Positions 25,518 to 33,832 of a stretch of DNA of 64,000 bases are shown here, one piece after another. How positions within the stretch are numbered: position 1 is the stretch's first letter; each line of letters opens with the position of its first letter. The notes below the pieces were generated by a model. It searched no databases. It was not told the origin of the DNA and saw only the letters and a list, made by a program, of their open reading frames with translations. This DNA comes from Nitrospirota bacterium (GTDB taxonomy: Bacteria > Nitrospirota > Thermodesulfovibrionia > UBA6902): NCBI GenBank assembly GCA_016214845.1, contig JACRMS010000020.1:62001-126000 (forward strand). Reading direction: 5' to 3'. Made by a program: the position numbers and the translations under genes.

Positions 25518-25908
25518 AGTTATCCTGATAGGCAATCTTACGAGAGACCCCGAGATGAGATATACCCCGCAGGGTACGTCCGTCTGTAATTTCGGGCTTG
25601 CAGTTAATCGCAGATACAAACAGGGTGATGAAGCGAAAGAAGAGGTCACTTTCATAAGTATAGTGGTCTTCGGCAAGCAGGCCGACACATGCGGGCAATA
25701 TTTAAATAAGGGCAGCTCTGTGCTTGTTGAGGGCAGGCTGCAGGAGAGACGCTGGGAGACGGAAGACGGGCAGAAAAGGAGCAGGCACGAGGTCGTAGCG
25801 CAGTCTGTCCGGTTCCTCGGCAAAAAACAGGGCCCTGCCGGGTTTGACGCCCCAGGCGGGGAGGAGACCGCCCCTCCGGACGAAACCACTGAACTGGAAC
25901 CTTTTTAA
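25507..25908 (+). CDS. ssb: Single-stranded DNA-binding protein
   Basis: A 133-residue OB-fold protein that coats ssDNA and recruits repair and replication enzymes. It begins MFNKVILIGNLTRDPEMRYT and carries VNRRYKQGDE and VFGKQADTCGQYLNKGSSV. It closes with the acidic tip ELEPF, the interaction tail of SSB proteins. The linker between the core and the tip is shorter than in E. coli SSB. The ribosome site (GGAGG) lies inside the end of rpsF. Confidence 0.96.
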   Translation: MFNKVILIGNLTRDPEMRYTPQGTSVCNFGLAVNRRYKQGDEAKEEVTFISIVVFGKQADTCGQYLNKGSSVLVEGRLQERRWETEDGQKRSRHEVVAQSVRFLGKKQGPAGFDAPGGEETAPPDETTELEPF

Positions 25909-25942
25909 CCGGATCAAAATTTAAAAAATAAGGAGTTATAAA

Positions 25943-26167
25943 TTGCAATTTAAAAAATTTCAGAGAAGAAAATACTGCAGGTTCTGCGCGGACCATAGTG
26001 TATTTATCGACTATAAAGACATCAAGACCCTCAGGAACTACCTGACCGAGAGGGGAAAGATGATTGCCGGCAGAATGACCGGCAATTGCGCGAAACATCA
26101 GAGGGAGCTTACAATCGCCATCAAGAGGGCGCGTAATATAGCCCTCCTTCCGTTTGTAGAGAGATAA
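25943..26167 (+). CDS. rpsR: 30S ribosomal protein S18
   Basis: A 74-residue S18 of the zinc-binding type. CRFC (12-15) and CAKH (about 49-52) provide four ligands. It starts at a TTG codon, seven bases after AAGGAG; no ATG is available in the family-consistent position. It shares its final base with the ATG of the following DUF507 gene. Confidence 0.94.
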   Translation: MQFKKFQRRKYCRFCADHSVFIDYKDIKTLRNYLTERGKMIAGRMTGNCAKHQRELTIAIKRARNIALLPFVER

Positions 26168-26448
26168 TGAGAGTACCTAAAGGGTGGGTGCCTGTTGTAT
26201 CAAGGGAGATCCTGGAAGAGCTCCTGAAGAAAAGTTTGATTGAACTGACGGTATCCAAAGAAAAGGCCGCCGAGTTATTAAATGAGCTGATGCTTGAAGA
26301 GCTGACGGTAGAAGACAGGCTCAACGAAGAAGTAAGGCAGATGTTGAAAAAATTCGATTCGGAAATAGAAAAGGGCCGGCTGGACTACCGTAAACTTTTT
26401 GATATGACAAAACAGAAACTGGTCAAGGAGCGGAATATTATTTTATGA
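26167..26448 (+). CDS. DUF507 family protein, first of a tandem pair
   Basis: A 93-residue, mostly helical, charged protein of the DUF507 family. The N-terminal PVVSREILEELLKKSLIELT and the later DRLNEEVRQMLKKFDSEIEKG match the family layout; function unknown. It starts one base inside the rpsR stop and overlaps the second DUF507 gene by 4 bp (ATGA), so all are in one transcript with rpsF-ssb-rpsR. Confidence 0.85.
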   Translation: MRVPKGWVPVVSREILEELLKKSLIELTVSKEKAAELLNELMLEELTVEDRLNEEVRQMLKKFDSEIEKGRLDYRKLFDMTKQKLVKERNIIL

Positions 26449-26723
26449 GGCTCTCCGACGACAAGATCAGCCATCTTTCACACATTGTCCTGAAAGGGCT
26501 TGCCGATAAAAAGGCAATTGCTCCCCCCGCGGACGAGGGGGCCATCAGGCGGGAGATAAAAAGGATTTTAGTTAAAGAATCAAAACTCGCCGAAGAGATG
26601 GACGAATCCATCAGGAAGAAGCTACAATCCTACTCAAAGAAGATACCTGAGGGGACTTCCGAATGGGACGTCCTCTACCAGAAATTCTTCCAGGAAGAAT
26701 CAGCCAAAAAAGGCAGGGGATAA
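26445..26723 (+). CDS. DUF507 family protein, second of a tandem pair
   Basis: A 92-residue DUF507 protein beginning MRLSDDKISHLSHIVLKGL and continuing EMDESIRKKLQSYSKKIPEG...WDVLYQKFFQEE. It is clearly related in layout to the preceding gene but well diverged. DUF507 genes are often found as adjacent pairs, which suggests a heteromer. It is the last gene of the rpsF transcript; a hairpin and T-run follow. Confidence 0.85.
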   Translation: MRLSDDKISHLSHIVLKGLADKKAIAPPADEGAIRREIKRILVKESKLAEEMDESIRKKLQSYSKKIPEGTSEWDVLYQKFFQEESAKKGRG

Positions 26724-26733
26724 ACGTCGCACG

Positions 26734-26767
26734 GTCAATCCGCATTGATTGACAATTAAGCTTTTTT
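26734..26767 (+). terminator. Probable intrinsic terminator after the rpsF operon
   Basis: A 7-bp stem GTCAATC / GATTGAC with a six-base loop, then AATTAAGC and a run of T. It separates the DUF507 genes from tRNA-Ile. Confidence 0.4.
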
Positions 26768-26798
26768 AGGGTATTTTTTAATTCGCTTGTTTTGTGAA

Positions 26799-26875
26799 GG
26801 GCCTATAGCTCAGCTGGCTAGAGCGCACCCCTGATAAGGGTGAGGTCATTGGTTCGACTCCAATTAGGCCCACCA
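26799..26875 (+). tRNA. tRNA-Ile (anticodon GAU)
   Basis: The acceptor GGGCCTA pairs with TAGGCCC, the discriminator is A and CCA is encoded. The anticodon loop CTGATAA gives GAT. The T-arm GGTTCGACTCC is canonical. It is followed 134 bp later by tRNA-Ala, the usual order in an rRNA spacer, but no rRNA gene flanks the pair. Confidence 0.95.
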
Positions 26876-27009
26876 TGCTGATTTTGCGGCAGGCAAAATC
26901 AGGGTTGAAAGTTAAGAGTTAAAAATTATAAGATATAACACGGTGAGAGGGTTCAGGATTTATCACCGTTCATTTTTTGCCTCAAAATTTGTGAAATAAT
27001 TTTTGGTTC

Positions 27010-27085
27010 GGGGGTGTAGCTCAGCTGGGAGAGCACCTGCTTTGCAAGCAGGGGGTCATCGGTTCGATCCCGTTCACCTCCACCA
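27010..27085 (+). tRNA. tRNA-Ala (anticodon UGC)
   Basis: The acceptor GGGGGTG pairs with CACCTCC (one G-U pair), the discriminator is A and CCA is encoded. The anticodon stem-loop CCTGCTTTGCAAGCAGG gives TGC. The sequence after it has no resemblance to a 23S 5' end. Confidence 0.95.
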
Positions 27086-27220
27086 AATTTTTTTCTCAAA
27101 AATAGAGCAAGTAGCGAAAGAGTGCAAAAAAGTTAGCGGTTTCTGTAAAAATATTTCCTGCTGGAATTTATTTTCGGTCTGCCTGACAGTGAGAGATTGA
27201 TTGTCAGTTGATATTAGGGT

Positions 27221-28177
27221 TTAATTCCTGCTGAATCTCCTGAAACCGGAGCAGGGGATTATCTTAAGCTTTCCGTTTTTCACAACTTCATCGAGCAGAA
27301 AATTCATGCCGACATTGTCGCTCGAAATATGTCCGGCGATCACGACATTAATATGGCGTTTCTCAGCTTCTTTCCTGTGTTCGTCGCTGAGATGCATTCC
27401 GACGATAGTGTTTACGCTTGAATTGGCAAGGCTTTCAAATATATCTTTTGAGCCTTCGGTCCCGCCTGTCATGTCGACAAATATTTTCCCCGCGCTCCTT
27501 TCGCCGGAGCCAAGGAGTATCTTCGGCCCTGAGTTGTTCTTTGCGGCCTCGCGGTATTCGGGAATCTCTTTCAGGATCTTAATGATATCGCCAAGCGTGT
27601 CAGGGGATTTTTTATCAAAGGTTTTCTGAAGAAAGTCCACAACCATATTGTCTGCGGGAGTATGCATGCACATAAACGGTATATCAAGCAGGGCAGCCAC
27701 ATCCACAGCGCGGGTATGGTTGGCTGGGGAAAGCCGTCTCTCGATTTCTTTTATCCTGCCCTCAAGAAGTCCCTCCGCAATATTAATAGGTACTCCGAAC
27801 TTATTGAGTATGTCAGCCTGCATGTACATGACCTCGTAAAAATTGGCGAATGCCTTCCCGGAAGGATGGTGGGTGATGACAAGGTCGATCTTTGTCCCTT
27901 TTGACGAAAGCCTGTCTGCAAGGAGGATTTCCGCTGCATCCATGTCGATGCCCACAAGCGCGGTCTTTATTTCTTCTTTGCCTGTGCCGTGCAGTATCCT
28001 TGAGTCGGCGTACGGGTTGGTAAGGGCTTCTGTATCAAAGAACTCCTTGTCCTCAGCCTTCATGTCCTTGTAGGCTTTTTTCTTTTTGTCGAGGGACTTC
28101 AGGACTGTCTTTTTACCGCGCGGATCAGCCTCAATTCCCGCCGCAACAATGGTTTCGTAAATCTTTCTTAATTTCAT
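27221..28177 (-). CDS. NIF3-like (DUF34) family protein
   Basis: A 318-residue protein of the NIF3/YbgI superfamily, toroidal proteins with a two-metal centre and debated function (metal insertion or GTP cyclohydrolase-like roles are proposed). The metal-ligand motifs are LVITHHPSG (about residues 100-107) and IAGHISSDNVGMNFLLDE near the C-terminus. An N-terminal helical extension of about 60 Lys-rich residues precedes the core. AGGTCAG lies just before the ATG. It lies downstream of yqeY on the same strand, separated by a long inverted repeat. Confidence 0.85.
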   Translation of the reverse strand: MKLRKIYETIVAAGIEADPRGKKTVLKSLDKKKKAYKDMKAEDKEFFDTEALTNPYADSRILHGTGKEEIKTALVGIDMDAAEILLADRLSSKGTKIDLVITHHPSGKAFANFYEVMYMQADILNKFGVPINIAEGLLEGRIKEIERRLSPANHTRAVDVAALLDIPFMCMHTPADNMVVDFLQKTFDKKSPDTLGDIIKILKEIPEYREAAKNNSGPKILLGSGERSAGKIFVDMTGGTEGSKDIFESLANSSVNTIVGMHLSDEHRKEAEKRHINVVIAGHISSDNVGMNFLLDEVVKNGKLKIIPCSGFRRFSRN

Positions 28178-28201
28178 CTGACCTCACAATATTAATGAAT
28201 A

Positions 28202-28368
28202 GCAAAAGCAGGAAGGCTGGCGAGTAATTTCTATGCGACACCTTTTAAAAAAAGCTGAGAGCACACGGCAAAGTACTTAGTGCTAAGCAACAACAGGCAT
28301 TGCCACTGAAGCAAAATGTAATATCTTGTCGATTATAGAAATTATTCGCCAGCCTTCCTGCTCTTGCG
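28202..28368. mobile_element. MITE-like element with about 33-bp terminal inverted repeats
   Basis: Arms at 28202-28234 and 28336-28368 are inverted copies with only two mismatches; the conserved core is GCAGGAAGGCTGGCGA followed by TAATTTCTAT. The interior of about 100 bp is non-coding and holds an AGTACTTAGTGCTAAG palindrome. The right arm ends exactly at the yqeY stop codon. No clear target-site duplication is visible. It could instead be one very long transcript hairpin. Confidence 0.6.
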
Positions 28369-28815
28369 TTAAACTCCCAGTAACTCTTTCACAAGATTAT
28401 TGACAAGCTTGCCGTCCGCCTGCCCCTTTGTTTTTGCCATCACGGCCTTCATTACCTTACCCATATCCTTTGCCCCGGCTGCCCCTGTCTCGGCAATAGC
28501 GTCTTTCACTATTGCTTTTATTTCGTCTTCGCCAAGCTGTTTCGGGAGGTAGCCCTGTATTATGACGAGTTCCGATTTCTCTTTCTCCGCGATATCGGTC
28601 CTGCCGGCTTTTGAAAACTGCTCAATGGATTCATTCGCCCTTTTAACAAATGTGCGAAGAATGCCGGAGATCTCATCGTCATCAAGGGGGCCGCCTTTTT
28701 CAATCTCCCTGTTCTTTATCGCGGCCTTGATCATCCTCAGGATTGAGACTTTATCTTTGTCCCCTGACTTGAGGGCGTTTTTAAAATCACTTGCTATCTT
28801 TTCGGATAAGGGCAT
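28369..28815 (-). CDS. yqeY: GatB/YqeY domain-containing protein
   Basis: A 148-residue helical protein of the YqeY family, related to the C-terminal tRNA-binding domain of GatB. It begins MPLSEKIASDFKNALKSGDK, continues LRMIKAAIKNREIEKGG and ends DGKLVNNLVKELLGV, all typical. Its role (perhaps tRNA amidation or recognition) is unproven. It lies 2 bp after the rpsU stop in the common rpsU-yqeY arrangement. An inverted-repeat element abuts its stop codon. Confidence 0.92.
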   Translation of the reverse strand: MPLSEKIASDFKNALKSGDKDKVSILRMIKAAIKNREIEKGGPLDDDEISGILRTFVKRANESIEQFSKAGRTDIAEKEKSELVIIQGYLPKQLGEDEIKAIVKDAIAETGAAGAKDMGKVMKAVMAKTKGQADGKLVNNLVKELLGV

Positions 28816-28817
28816 TT

Positions 28818-29015
28818 CTACCTCGAAGGAGATTTGAATCTCTTGAGGGCTTTTTTCCTTGCGGCTATAGCCTTCTTTTTCTTCTTTACGCTTGGTTTAT
28901 CGTAATGCTCTCTTTTCTTTATCTCGGAGAGGATGCCTTCCCTTTCGCACTGTTTTTTAAACTTGCGAAGGGCATTTTCAAAAGAGTCATTGTCGCCAAT
29001 TTTCACATAAGGCAT
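28818..29015 (-). CDS. rpsU: 30S ribosomal protein S21
   Basis: A 65-residue, strongly basic S21. [21 protein letters not shown] and [15 protein letters not shown] are family hallmarks. GGGAGGTGAAC precedes the ATG. It is the first gene of rpsU-yqeY; the 200-bp gap upstream (to gatC) is AT-rich and may carry its promoter. Confidence 0.95.
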   Translation of the reverse strand: MPYVKIGDNDSFENALRKFKKQCEREGILSEIKKREHYDKPSVKKKKKAIAARKKALKRFKSPSR

Positions 29016-29217
29016 ATCAGTTCACCTCCCTCTCGATAAGATTACGAATAATATACATTTTATCAACGGGTTAAAGCAAGAGCCAAGCCATTTTTTCCTT
29101 GAAGGTTTAAAACGGGCAAACATGAAGAAGTTATTTTACTGTCCGGTTTTTTTCATCAAGCTTAATAATTCCGTGACAGTGGGCCCTTTTTGCTCTTAGT
29201 ATACATCTTAGCATGGG

Positions 29218-29490
29218 TCATTCGATTATCTTGGGCACTCTGTAAAAACTCTCGTCTTTATCGGGGGCATTCTGCAGGGCGCTTTCCCGCGGGAGAGAGG
29301 CGGTCAAGCTGTCTTCCCTGAGGACATTTTTCACTGAAAGCACGTGGGCCGTAGGCTCAACGCTCGTTGTGTCAAGCTCGTTCAGCTTATTTATGTAGTC
29401 AATGATGCTGCCGACCTGTCTGGAGAAAAGTTCTTCTTCATGCGTTGTAAGTTTCAGCCTTGCAAGCATGGCTATATGTTCAATCTTCAT
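29218..29490 (-). CDS. gatC: Asp-tRNA(Asn)/Glu-tRNA(Gln) amidotransferase subunit C
   Basis: A 90-residue GatC, the small clamp holding GatA to GatB in the transamidosome. It begins MKIEHIAMLARLKLTTHEEE and carries YINKLNELDT, TAHVLSVKNVLREDS and a final DESFYRVPKIIE. It is joined to the helicase gene by a TAATG overlap and is not followed by gatA or gatB, so the complex is encoded at several loci. Confidence 0.94.
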   Translation of the reverse strand: MKIEHIAMLARLKLTTHEEELFSRQVGSIIDYINKLNELDTTSVEPTAHVLSVKNVLREDSLTASLPRESALQNAPDKDESFYRVPKIIE

Positions 29491-31598
29491 TATATCTTTT
29501 CAAGGTTGGCGAATTTAAGGGAAAGCCTTTTCATGCCAACGGACGGAAAGTTTACTGTAACTTTTAGATCATCGGTCTCGCCGTAACTGTCTCTTACGAC
29601 CCCTATTCCCCACTTGGGATGTTTCACCCTCGAACCCGTTACAAACGGAGATACGTTCAACAGTTTGGACGGCACCTTAACAACATTAGAAGTGAATGCG
29701 TCTGCTCTCGGCCTTTTCTGTATCAAGCAGTAGCACGCTTCAGGTATGTCGGGAAGGAACCTCGACGGCTGCTGCTCCTGCACGGAAGTATATAAACGTC
29801 TTTTCTTGGCGGCTGTTAAAAAGAGGCGGTCCTGCGCTCTTGTGATACCTACGTAAAAGAGTCTCCGTTCTTCGGCAAGCTCATCTTTGTCGTTAATGGC
29901 ATGAAAATGCGGGACAAGCCCGTCTTCAAACCCGGCAATAAATACCACGGGGAATTCAAGCCCCTTTGCGCAGTGAAGGGTCATAAGAGAGACAGTGCTG
30001 TCATCGCTTAGTTCGTCAGTGCTGCTGTAAAGCGAGGCGGTATCAATAAAGCCCCTTATGTCCTTGCCTTCGGCAAAGTTCACAAGCTCCATCACATTCC
30101 CTGCTCTCTCTTCACCGACCCACTCGATGTAGCCTGTTTTTTCAAAAATAAGTTTCAAAAGTTCGGGCAGGGCAATATCTCCATGGGCGATCAATTCATC
30201 CATGATGCTGACAAAGCCGCTCAGTTTGTCCTTTAAGGCATTTGTATATGCGCTGCTTTTTACAATGTGTTTCATTGTCCTGTAAAGGCTCTCTTCTCTC
30301 TTGCGCGCTTCGTTCTCCACCCTCACAACGGTCGCGTCTCCGATCTGGCGCGTCGGGCAGTTAACGATCCTCTTAAGACTGACGGAATCATCCGGATTGG
30401 CGATGACCCTCAGGTAGGAAATAATGTCTTTCACCTCTTTGCGGTGAAAGAAGCTTATTCCCCCGTAGATGCGGTACTGCAGGTTATTTTCCCTCAACGC
30501 CTCTTCAAGGACCCTTGACTGCTGGTTCACCCTGTAGAGAATAGCGATGTCTTGATAGGAATATTTGCCCATCAGGTACAATTCTTTAATGGTCTGGGCT
30601 ATGTATCTTGCTTCCTCCACCTCATTGCTTGCGGTGCAGTAATATATCTTCTCGCCTTCGCCCCGATCTGTCCAGAGCTTCTTGGGCATCCTCGCGGGGT
30701 TTTGCGCGATGATACTTCCGGCTATGTTGAGTATATTTTGGGTGGACCTGTAATTCTGTTCAAGCCGTATGACCTTTGATTTTGCATAGTCCTTTTTAAA
30801 GTTATGGATATTCTTTACCTCTGCGCCCCTGAATTTGTAAATGCTCTGGTCGTCGTCTCCTACCACGCAGATGTTTTTATGTTTTGAGGCGAAGAGCCTC
30901 GCGAGCCTGTACTGTGATGTGTTGGTGTCCTGAAATTCATCGATCATCAGATGCGAAAATTCATTTTGATATTTCTTCAGCACCGCGGGATGTTTTTCAC
31001 ACAGTTTTACGCACAGCATTATAAGGTCGTCAAAGTCGAGGGCGTTATTTTTCTTTAGTTCGTCCTGATATCTAACATAAACCCTTGCGAATTTTTCATC
31101 AAAACCATAACTGTCTTCATTGGCAAGCAGTTCTTCCGGGCCAACCAGGGAGGCCTTCAGGGAAGATATCTTTGACAAAATGCCTTTATAAAGGGCTTCG
31201 TGGATCTTAAACTCTTTTAATATTGAGCGGACCAGATTACCTGAGTCATCATCGTCATAGATACAGAAATCTCTCCGGTACCCAAGCTGCTCTATCTCTT
31301 TTCTCAAAATCTTTGCTGACAATGAATGAAAAGTTCCTACCCACAGGCCCTTTGAGCTCTTTCCCGTAAGGGATTCTATCCGTTCCCTCATCTCGTCGGC
31401 AGCCTTGTTTGTAAATGTCATTGACAGTATGGACTGAGGATGGACCTTCTGCGCAGTTGTGAGATACGCAAAACGATGGGTAATAACCTTCGTCTTGCCG
31501 CTTCCAGCCCCCGCAAGGACGAGAAGGGGGCCGTCAGTATGAAGGACAGCTTCTTTTTGTTGAGGATTAAGATCGTTTAGTAACACCTGTCTTGTCAT
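29490..31598 (-). CDS. pcrA: UvrD/PcrA-type 3'-5' DNA helicase
   Basis: A 702-residue superfamily 1A helicase. The Q motif LNPQQKEAVLH and Walker A AGAGSGKT (29-36) are followed by motif Ia MTFTNKAADEMRERI, motif II LMIDEFQDTN, motif III VGDDDQSIYKFRGA, motif IV RLEQNYRST, motif V TLHCAKGLEFPVVF and motif VI YVGITRAQDRL. The C-terminal GSRVKHPKWGIGVV module is the RNA-polymerase-binding tail of PcrA/UvrD. Roles are nucleotide-excision and mismatch repair and removal of recombination intermediates. gatC overlaps its stop. Confidence 0.93.
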   Translation of the reverse strand: MTRQVLLNDLNPQQKEAVLHTDGPLLVLAGAGSGKTKVITHRFAYLTTAQKVHPQSILSMTFTNKAADEMRERIESLTGKSSKGLWVGTFHSLSAKILRKEIEQLGYRRDFCIYDDDDSGNLVRSILKEFKIHEALYKGILSKISSLKASLVGPEELLANEDSYGFDEKFARVYVRYQDELKKNNALDFDDLIMLCVKLCEKHPAVLKKYQNEFSHLMIDEFQDTNTSQYRLARLFASKHKNICVVGDDDQSIYKFRGAEVKNIHNFKKDYAKSKVIRLEQNYRSTQNILNIAGSIIAQNPARMPKKLWTDRGEGEKIYYCTASNEVEEARYIAQTIKELYLMGKYSYQDIAILYRVNQQSRVLEEALRENNLQYRIYGGISFFHRKEVKDIISYLRVIANPDDSVSLKRIVNCPTRQIGDATVVRVENEARKREESLYRTMKHIVKSSAYTNALKDKLSGFVSIMDELIAHGDIALPELLKLIFEKTGYIEWVGEERAGNVMELVNFAEGKDIRGFIDTASLYSSTDELSDDSTVSLMTLHCAKGLEFPVVFIAGFEDGLVPHFHAINDKDELAEERRLFYVGITRAQDRLFLTAAKKRRLYTSVQEQQPSRFLPDIPEACYCLIQKRPRADAFTSNVVKVPSKLLNVSPFVTGSRVKHPKWGIGVVRDSYGETDDLKVTVNFPSVGMKRLSLKFANLEKI

Positions 31599-31929
31599 CG
31601 TATCCCCTTAAAGTGAAATATATATAATGTGTAAAACAAACTGCAGACCGTACGACTTACATTGATAATTATATCATAGATTAGCGATAAAATTGTTACA
31701 TTTATCAGGTAATTGATAAAACTTATAATTCTGATAATTGTAATTAACCACAGAGTACACGGAGAACAAAGAGATAAAAGATTTTATATTCAAAAAGTTA
31801 CTCGGATTATTTGCACTTGTTTTGCTCTCACCATGAAGGTGAATTGGCTTTATGCCTGACTATATCGACTGGCAGGTCTTTCTCTGTGACCTCTGTGGTT
31901 TACTTTTTAGAGTGGGGAATCTTTTCTGT
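31599..31929. other. Non-coding gap with a CACAGAG-type inverted repeat
   Basis: A 331-bp gap between pcrA and glmS on the same strand. TAACCACAGAGTACACGGAG (from 31744) is inverted at about 31880-31905 (CTCTGTGACCTCTGTGGTTTA), with about 115 bp between. The same CACAGAG motif flanks the repeat at 44570-44710. The rest is AT-rich and may contain the pcrA promoter. No gene is visible. Confidence 0.5.
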
Positions 31930-33762
31930 CTATTCTACCGTGACGCTTTTTGCGAGGTTCCTCGGCTGATCTACATTACATTTTCTCAGCACCGCCATAT
32001 GATAAGCGAGCAGGTGAAGCGGGATAGAGAAGATAATGGGAGTCAGATAGTAATTGGTCTTCGGCATAGACAATACATGCGAGGCATGTGAAAGCACTTT
32101 GGCGTTTCCCTCTGTCGCAACCGCTATCACTTTTCCGCCTCGGCTCTTAACCTCTTCCATGTTTGAAATAATCTTTTCAAAAACATTGTCGTCAGGCGCC
32201 AGCGCGAGCACGGGCATATCATTATCAATAAGGGCTATAGGGCCGTGCTTCATCTCCCCGGCAGGATATCCCTCAGCGTGAATGTATGAGATCTCTTTCA
32301 GTTTCAAAGCGCCCTCAAGCGCAATAGGGTAATTTATCCCCCTGCCGAGATAGAGGAAATCCCTTACCTGGCAAAATTTCCTGGCTATCTTTAAAACAGC
32401 GTTATTACACTGAAGGGCCTTTTCCACTTTTTCAGGCAGCAGCAGCAATTCATTGAACAGTTCTTTTATTTCACGAGGCTGAAGTTTCCCCTTGGCCTTG
32501 GCAAGCGCTATCGAAAAAAGATAAAGCCCCGTCAATTGAGTGGTAAATGCCTTTGTCGAGGCCACGCCGATCTCCGGGCCTGAATGGGTGTAAAATACGC
32601 TGTCAGCCTCTCTTGCAGAGGTGCTGTCTACAACGTTGCAGATAGTAAGGACCCTGGCCCCTAATTTTTTTGACTCCTTCTGGGCCGCAAGCGTGTCGGC
32701 GGTCTCTCCCGATTGTGTAATGACAATAACAAGGCTGCCTTTCGGGATGAAAGGTTTTCTGTATCTGAACTCGGATGCGATATCAACCTCACACGGCACT
32801 CTTGCCATGTCTTCGATCATGTATTTTCCGATGAGGGCGGAATGCCATGATGTGCCGCAGGCAACAAGGAATATTTTGCTCAGATTTTTTAAAGCGCTCT
32901 CCTTCATGGAAAATTCATCGAGATTGACTTCGCCCTTTCCCATTGAAAACCTTCCCCTGATCGTATCAGCGATGGCCCTCGGCTGCTCGAATATTTCCTT
33001 GAGCATGAAATGCTTGTAGCCGCCTTTCTCCGCCATCGAAGGACTCCACGAGATCTTTGATGGCACTTTCTTTAAAGGTTTTTTGGTTTGAACATTGGAG
33101 AATGAAACTCCCTGATGCGTGAGCGTCGCCATATCGCCGTTTTCGAGGATCACCACGTTCTTTGTATATTTAAGGAATGCCGGGATGTCTGAGGCTATAA
33201 AAAATTCTCCGTCGCCTGTCCCCACGACAAGAGGGCTGTCCTTTTTCACGGCTATGATCTTGTCCGGCTCTTTCTCATTTATGATCCCGACAGCGTATGC
33301 GCCATCCACGTGTTTCAAGGCCTCTCGCGTTGCGTCCTCAAAACCAAGGCCCTTTTGCGAGTAGCTATTTATCAGGTGGCAGATGACTTCTGTATCGGTT
33401 TCGGAAGTAAAGACGTGTCCTTTTTTCTTCAGATCCTCTCTCAGCTCGAAATAATTTTCTATGATCCCGTTATGCACGAGGACAATGCCTCCTGCCCTGT
33501 GAGGATGCGCGTTTTCTTCAGAGGGCCTTCCATGTGTCGCCCATCTGGTGTGTCCCAGTCCTATGACGCTTTTCAGGTTTTCATTTTTGATGGAGGCTTC
33601 CAGGTCCCGTATCTTGCCGGCGCAGCGCCTGACCTCTATCTTGTCATTCCTGAAAAATGCTATACCCGCGGAATCGTATCCGCGATATTCGAGGCGTTTG
33701 AGCCCGTTAATAAGGACCGGGATTGAGTTTCTTTTGCCTATGTAACCGATTATTCCACACAT
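31930..33762 (-). CDS. glmS: Glutamine-fructose-6-phosphate aminotransferase (isomerizing)
   Basis: A 610-residue enzyme making glucosamine-6-phosphate for cell-wall and outer-membrane sugars. The start MCGIIGYIG exposes the catalytic Cys of the N-terminal glutaminase domain, and GHTRWATHG is intact. Two SIS isomerase domains follow (CGTSWHSALIG, ITQSGETADT), ending LAKSVTVE with the essential C-terminal Lys. It follows glmU on the same strand, so the two steps toward UDP-GlcNAc are linked. No glmS ribozyme fits in the 70-bp leader. Confidence 0.97.
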   Translation of the reverse strand: MCGIIGYIGKRNSIPVLINGLKRLEYRGYDSAGIAFFRNDKIEVRRCAGKIRDLEASIKNENLKSVIGLGHTRWATHGRPSEENAHPHRAGGIVLVHNGIIENYFELREDLKKKGHVFTSETDTEVICHLINSYSQKGLGFEDATREALKHVDGAYAVGIINEKEPDKIIAVKKDSPLVVGTGDGEFFIASDIPAFLKYTKNVVILENGDMATLTHQGVSFSNVQTKKPLKKVPSKISWSPSMAEKGGYKHFMLKEIFEQPRAIADTIRGRFSMGKGEVNLDEFSMKESALKNLSKIFLVACGTSWHSALIGKYMIEDMARVPCEVDIASEFRYRKPFIPKGSLVIVITQSGETADTLAAQKESKKLGARVLTICNVVDSTSAREADSVFYTHSGPEIGVASTKAFTTQLTGLYLFSIALAKAKGKLQPREIKELFNELLLLPEKVEKALQCNNAVLKIARKFCQVRDFLYLGRGINYPIALEGALKLKEISYIHAEGYPAGEMKHGPIALIDNDMPVLALAPDDNVFEKIISNMEEVKSRGGKVIAVATEGNAKVLSHASHVLSMPKTNYYLTPIIFSIPLHLLAYHMAVLRKCNVDQPRNLAKSVTVE

Positions 33763-33767
33763 AATAA

Positions 33768-33802
33768 AGTAGTCAGTAGTCAGTAGTTAGTAAACAGTAG
33801 TC
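33768..33802. repeat. AGTAGTC short tandem repeat in the glmU-glmS gap
   Basis: About five imperfect copies of a 7-bp unit (AGTAGTC, AGTAGTC, AGTAGTT, AGTAAAC, AGTAGTC). The same unit occurs before DUF503 at 21273. Confidence 0.7.
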
Positions 33803-33832
33803 AAAGACAAACCCTCAACCGCCTGCTGCAAA

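Noticed and set aside
21273-33802. AGTAGTC and AAAGTC runs as CRISPR repeats
   Set aside because: Units are 7-14 bp, directly adjacent and without unique spacers; no cas genes are present.
33763-33832. glmS ribozyme upstream of glmS
   Set aside because: Only 70 bp separate glmU and glmS and they consist mainly of a simple tandem repeat.
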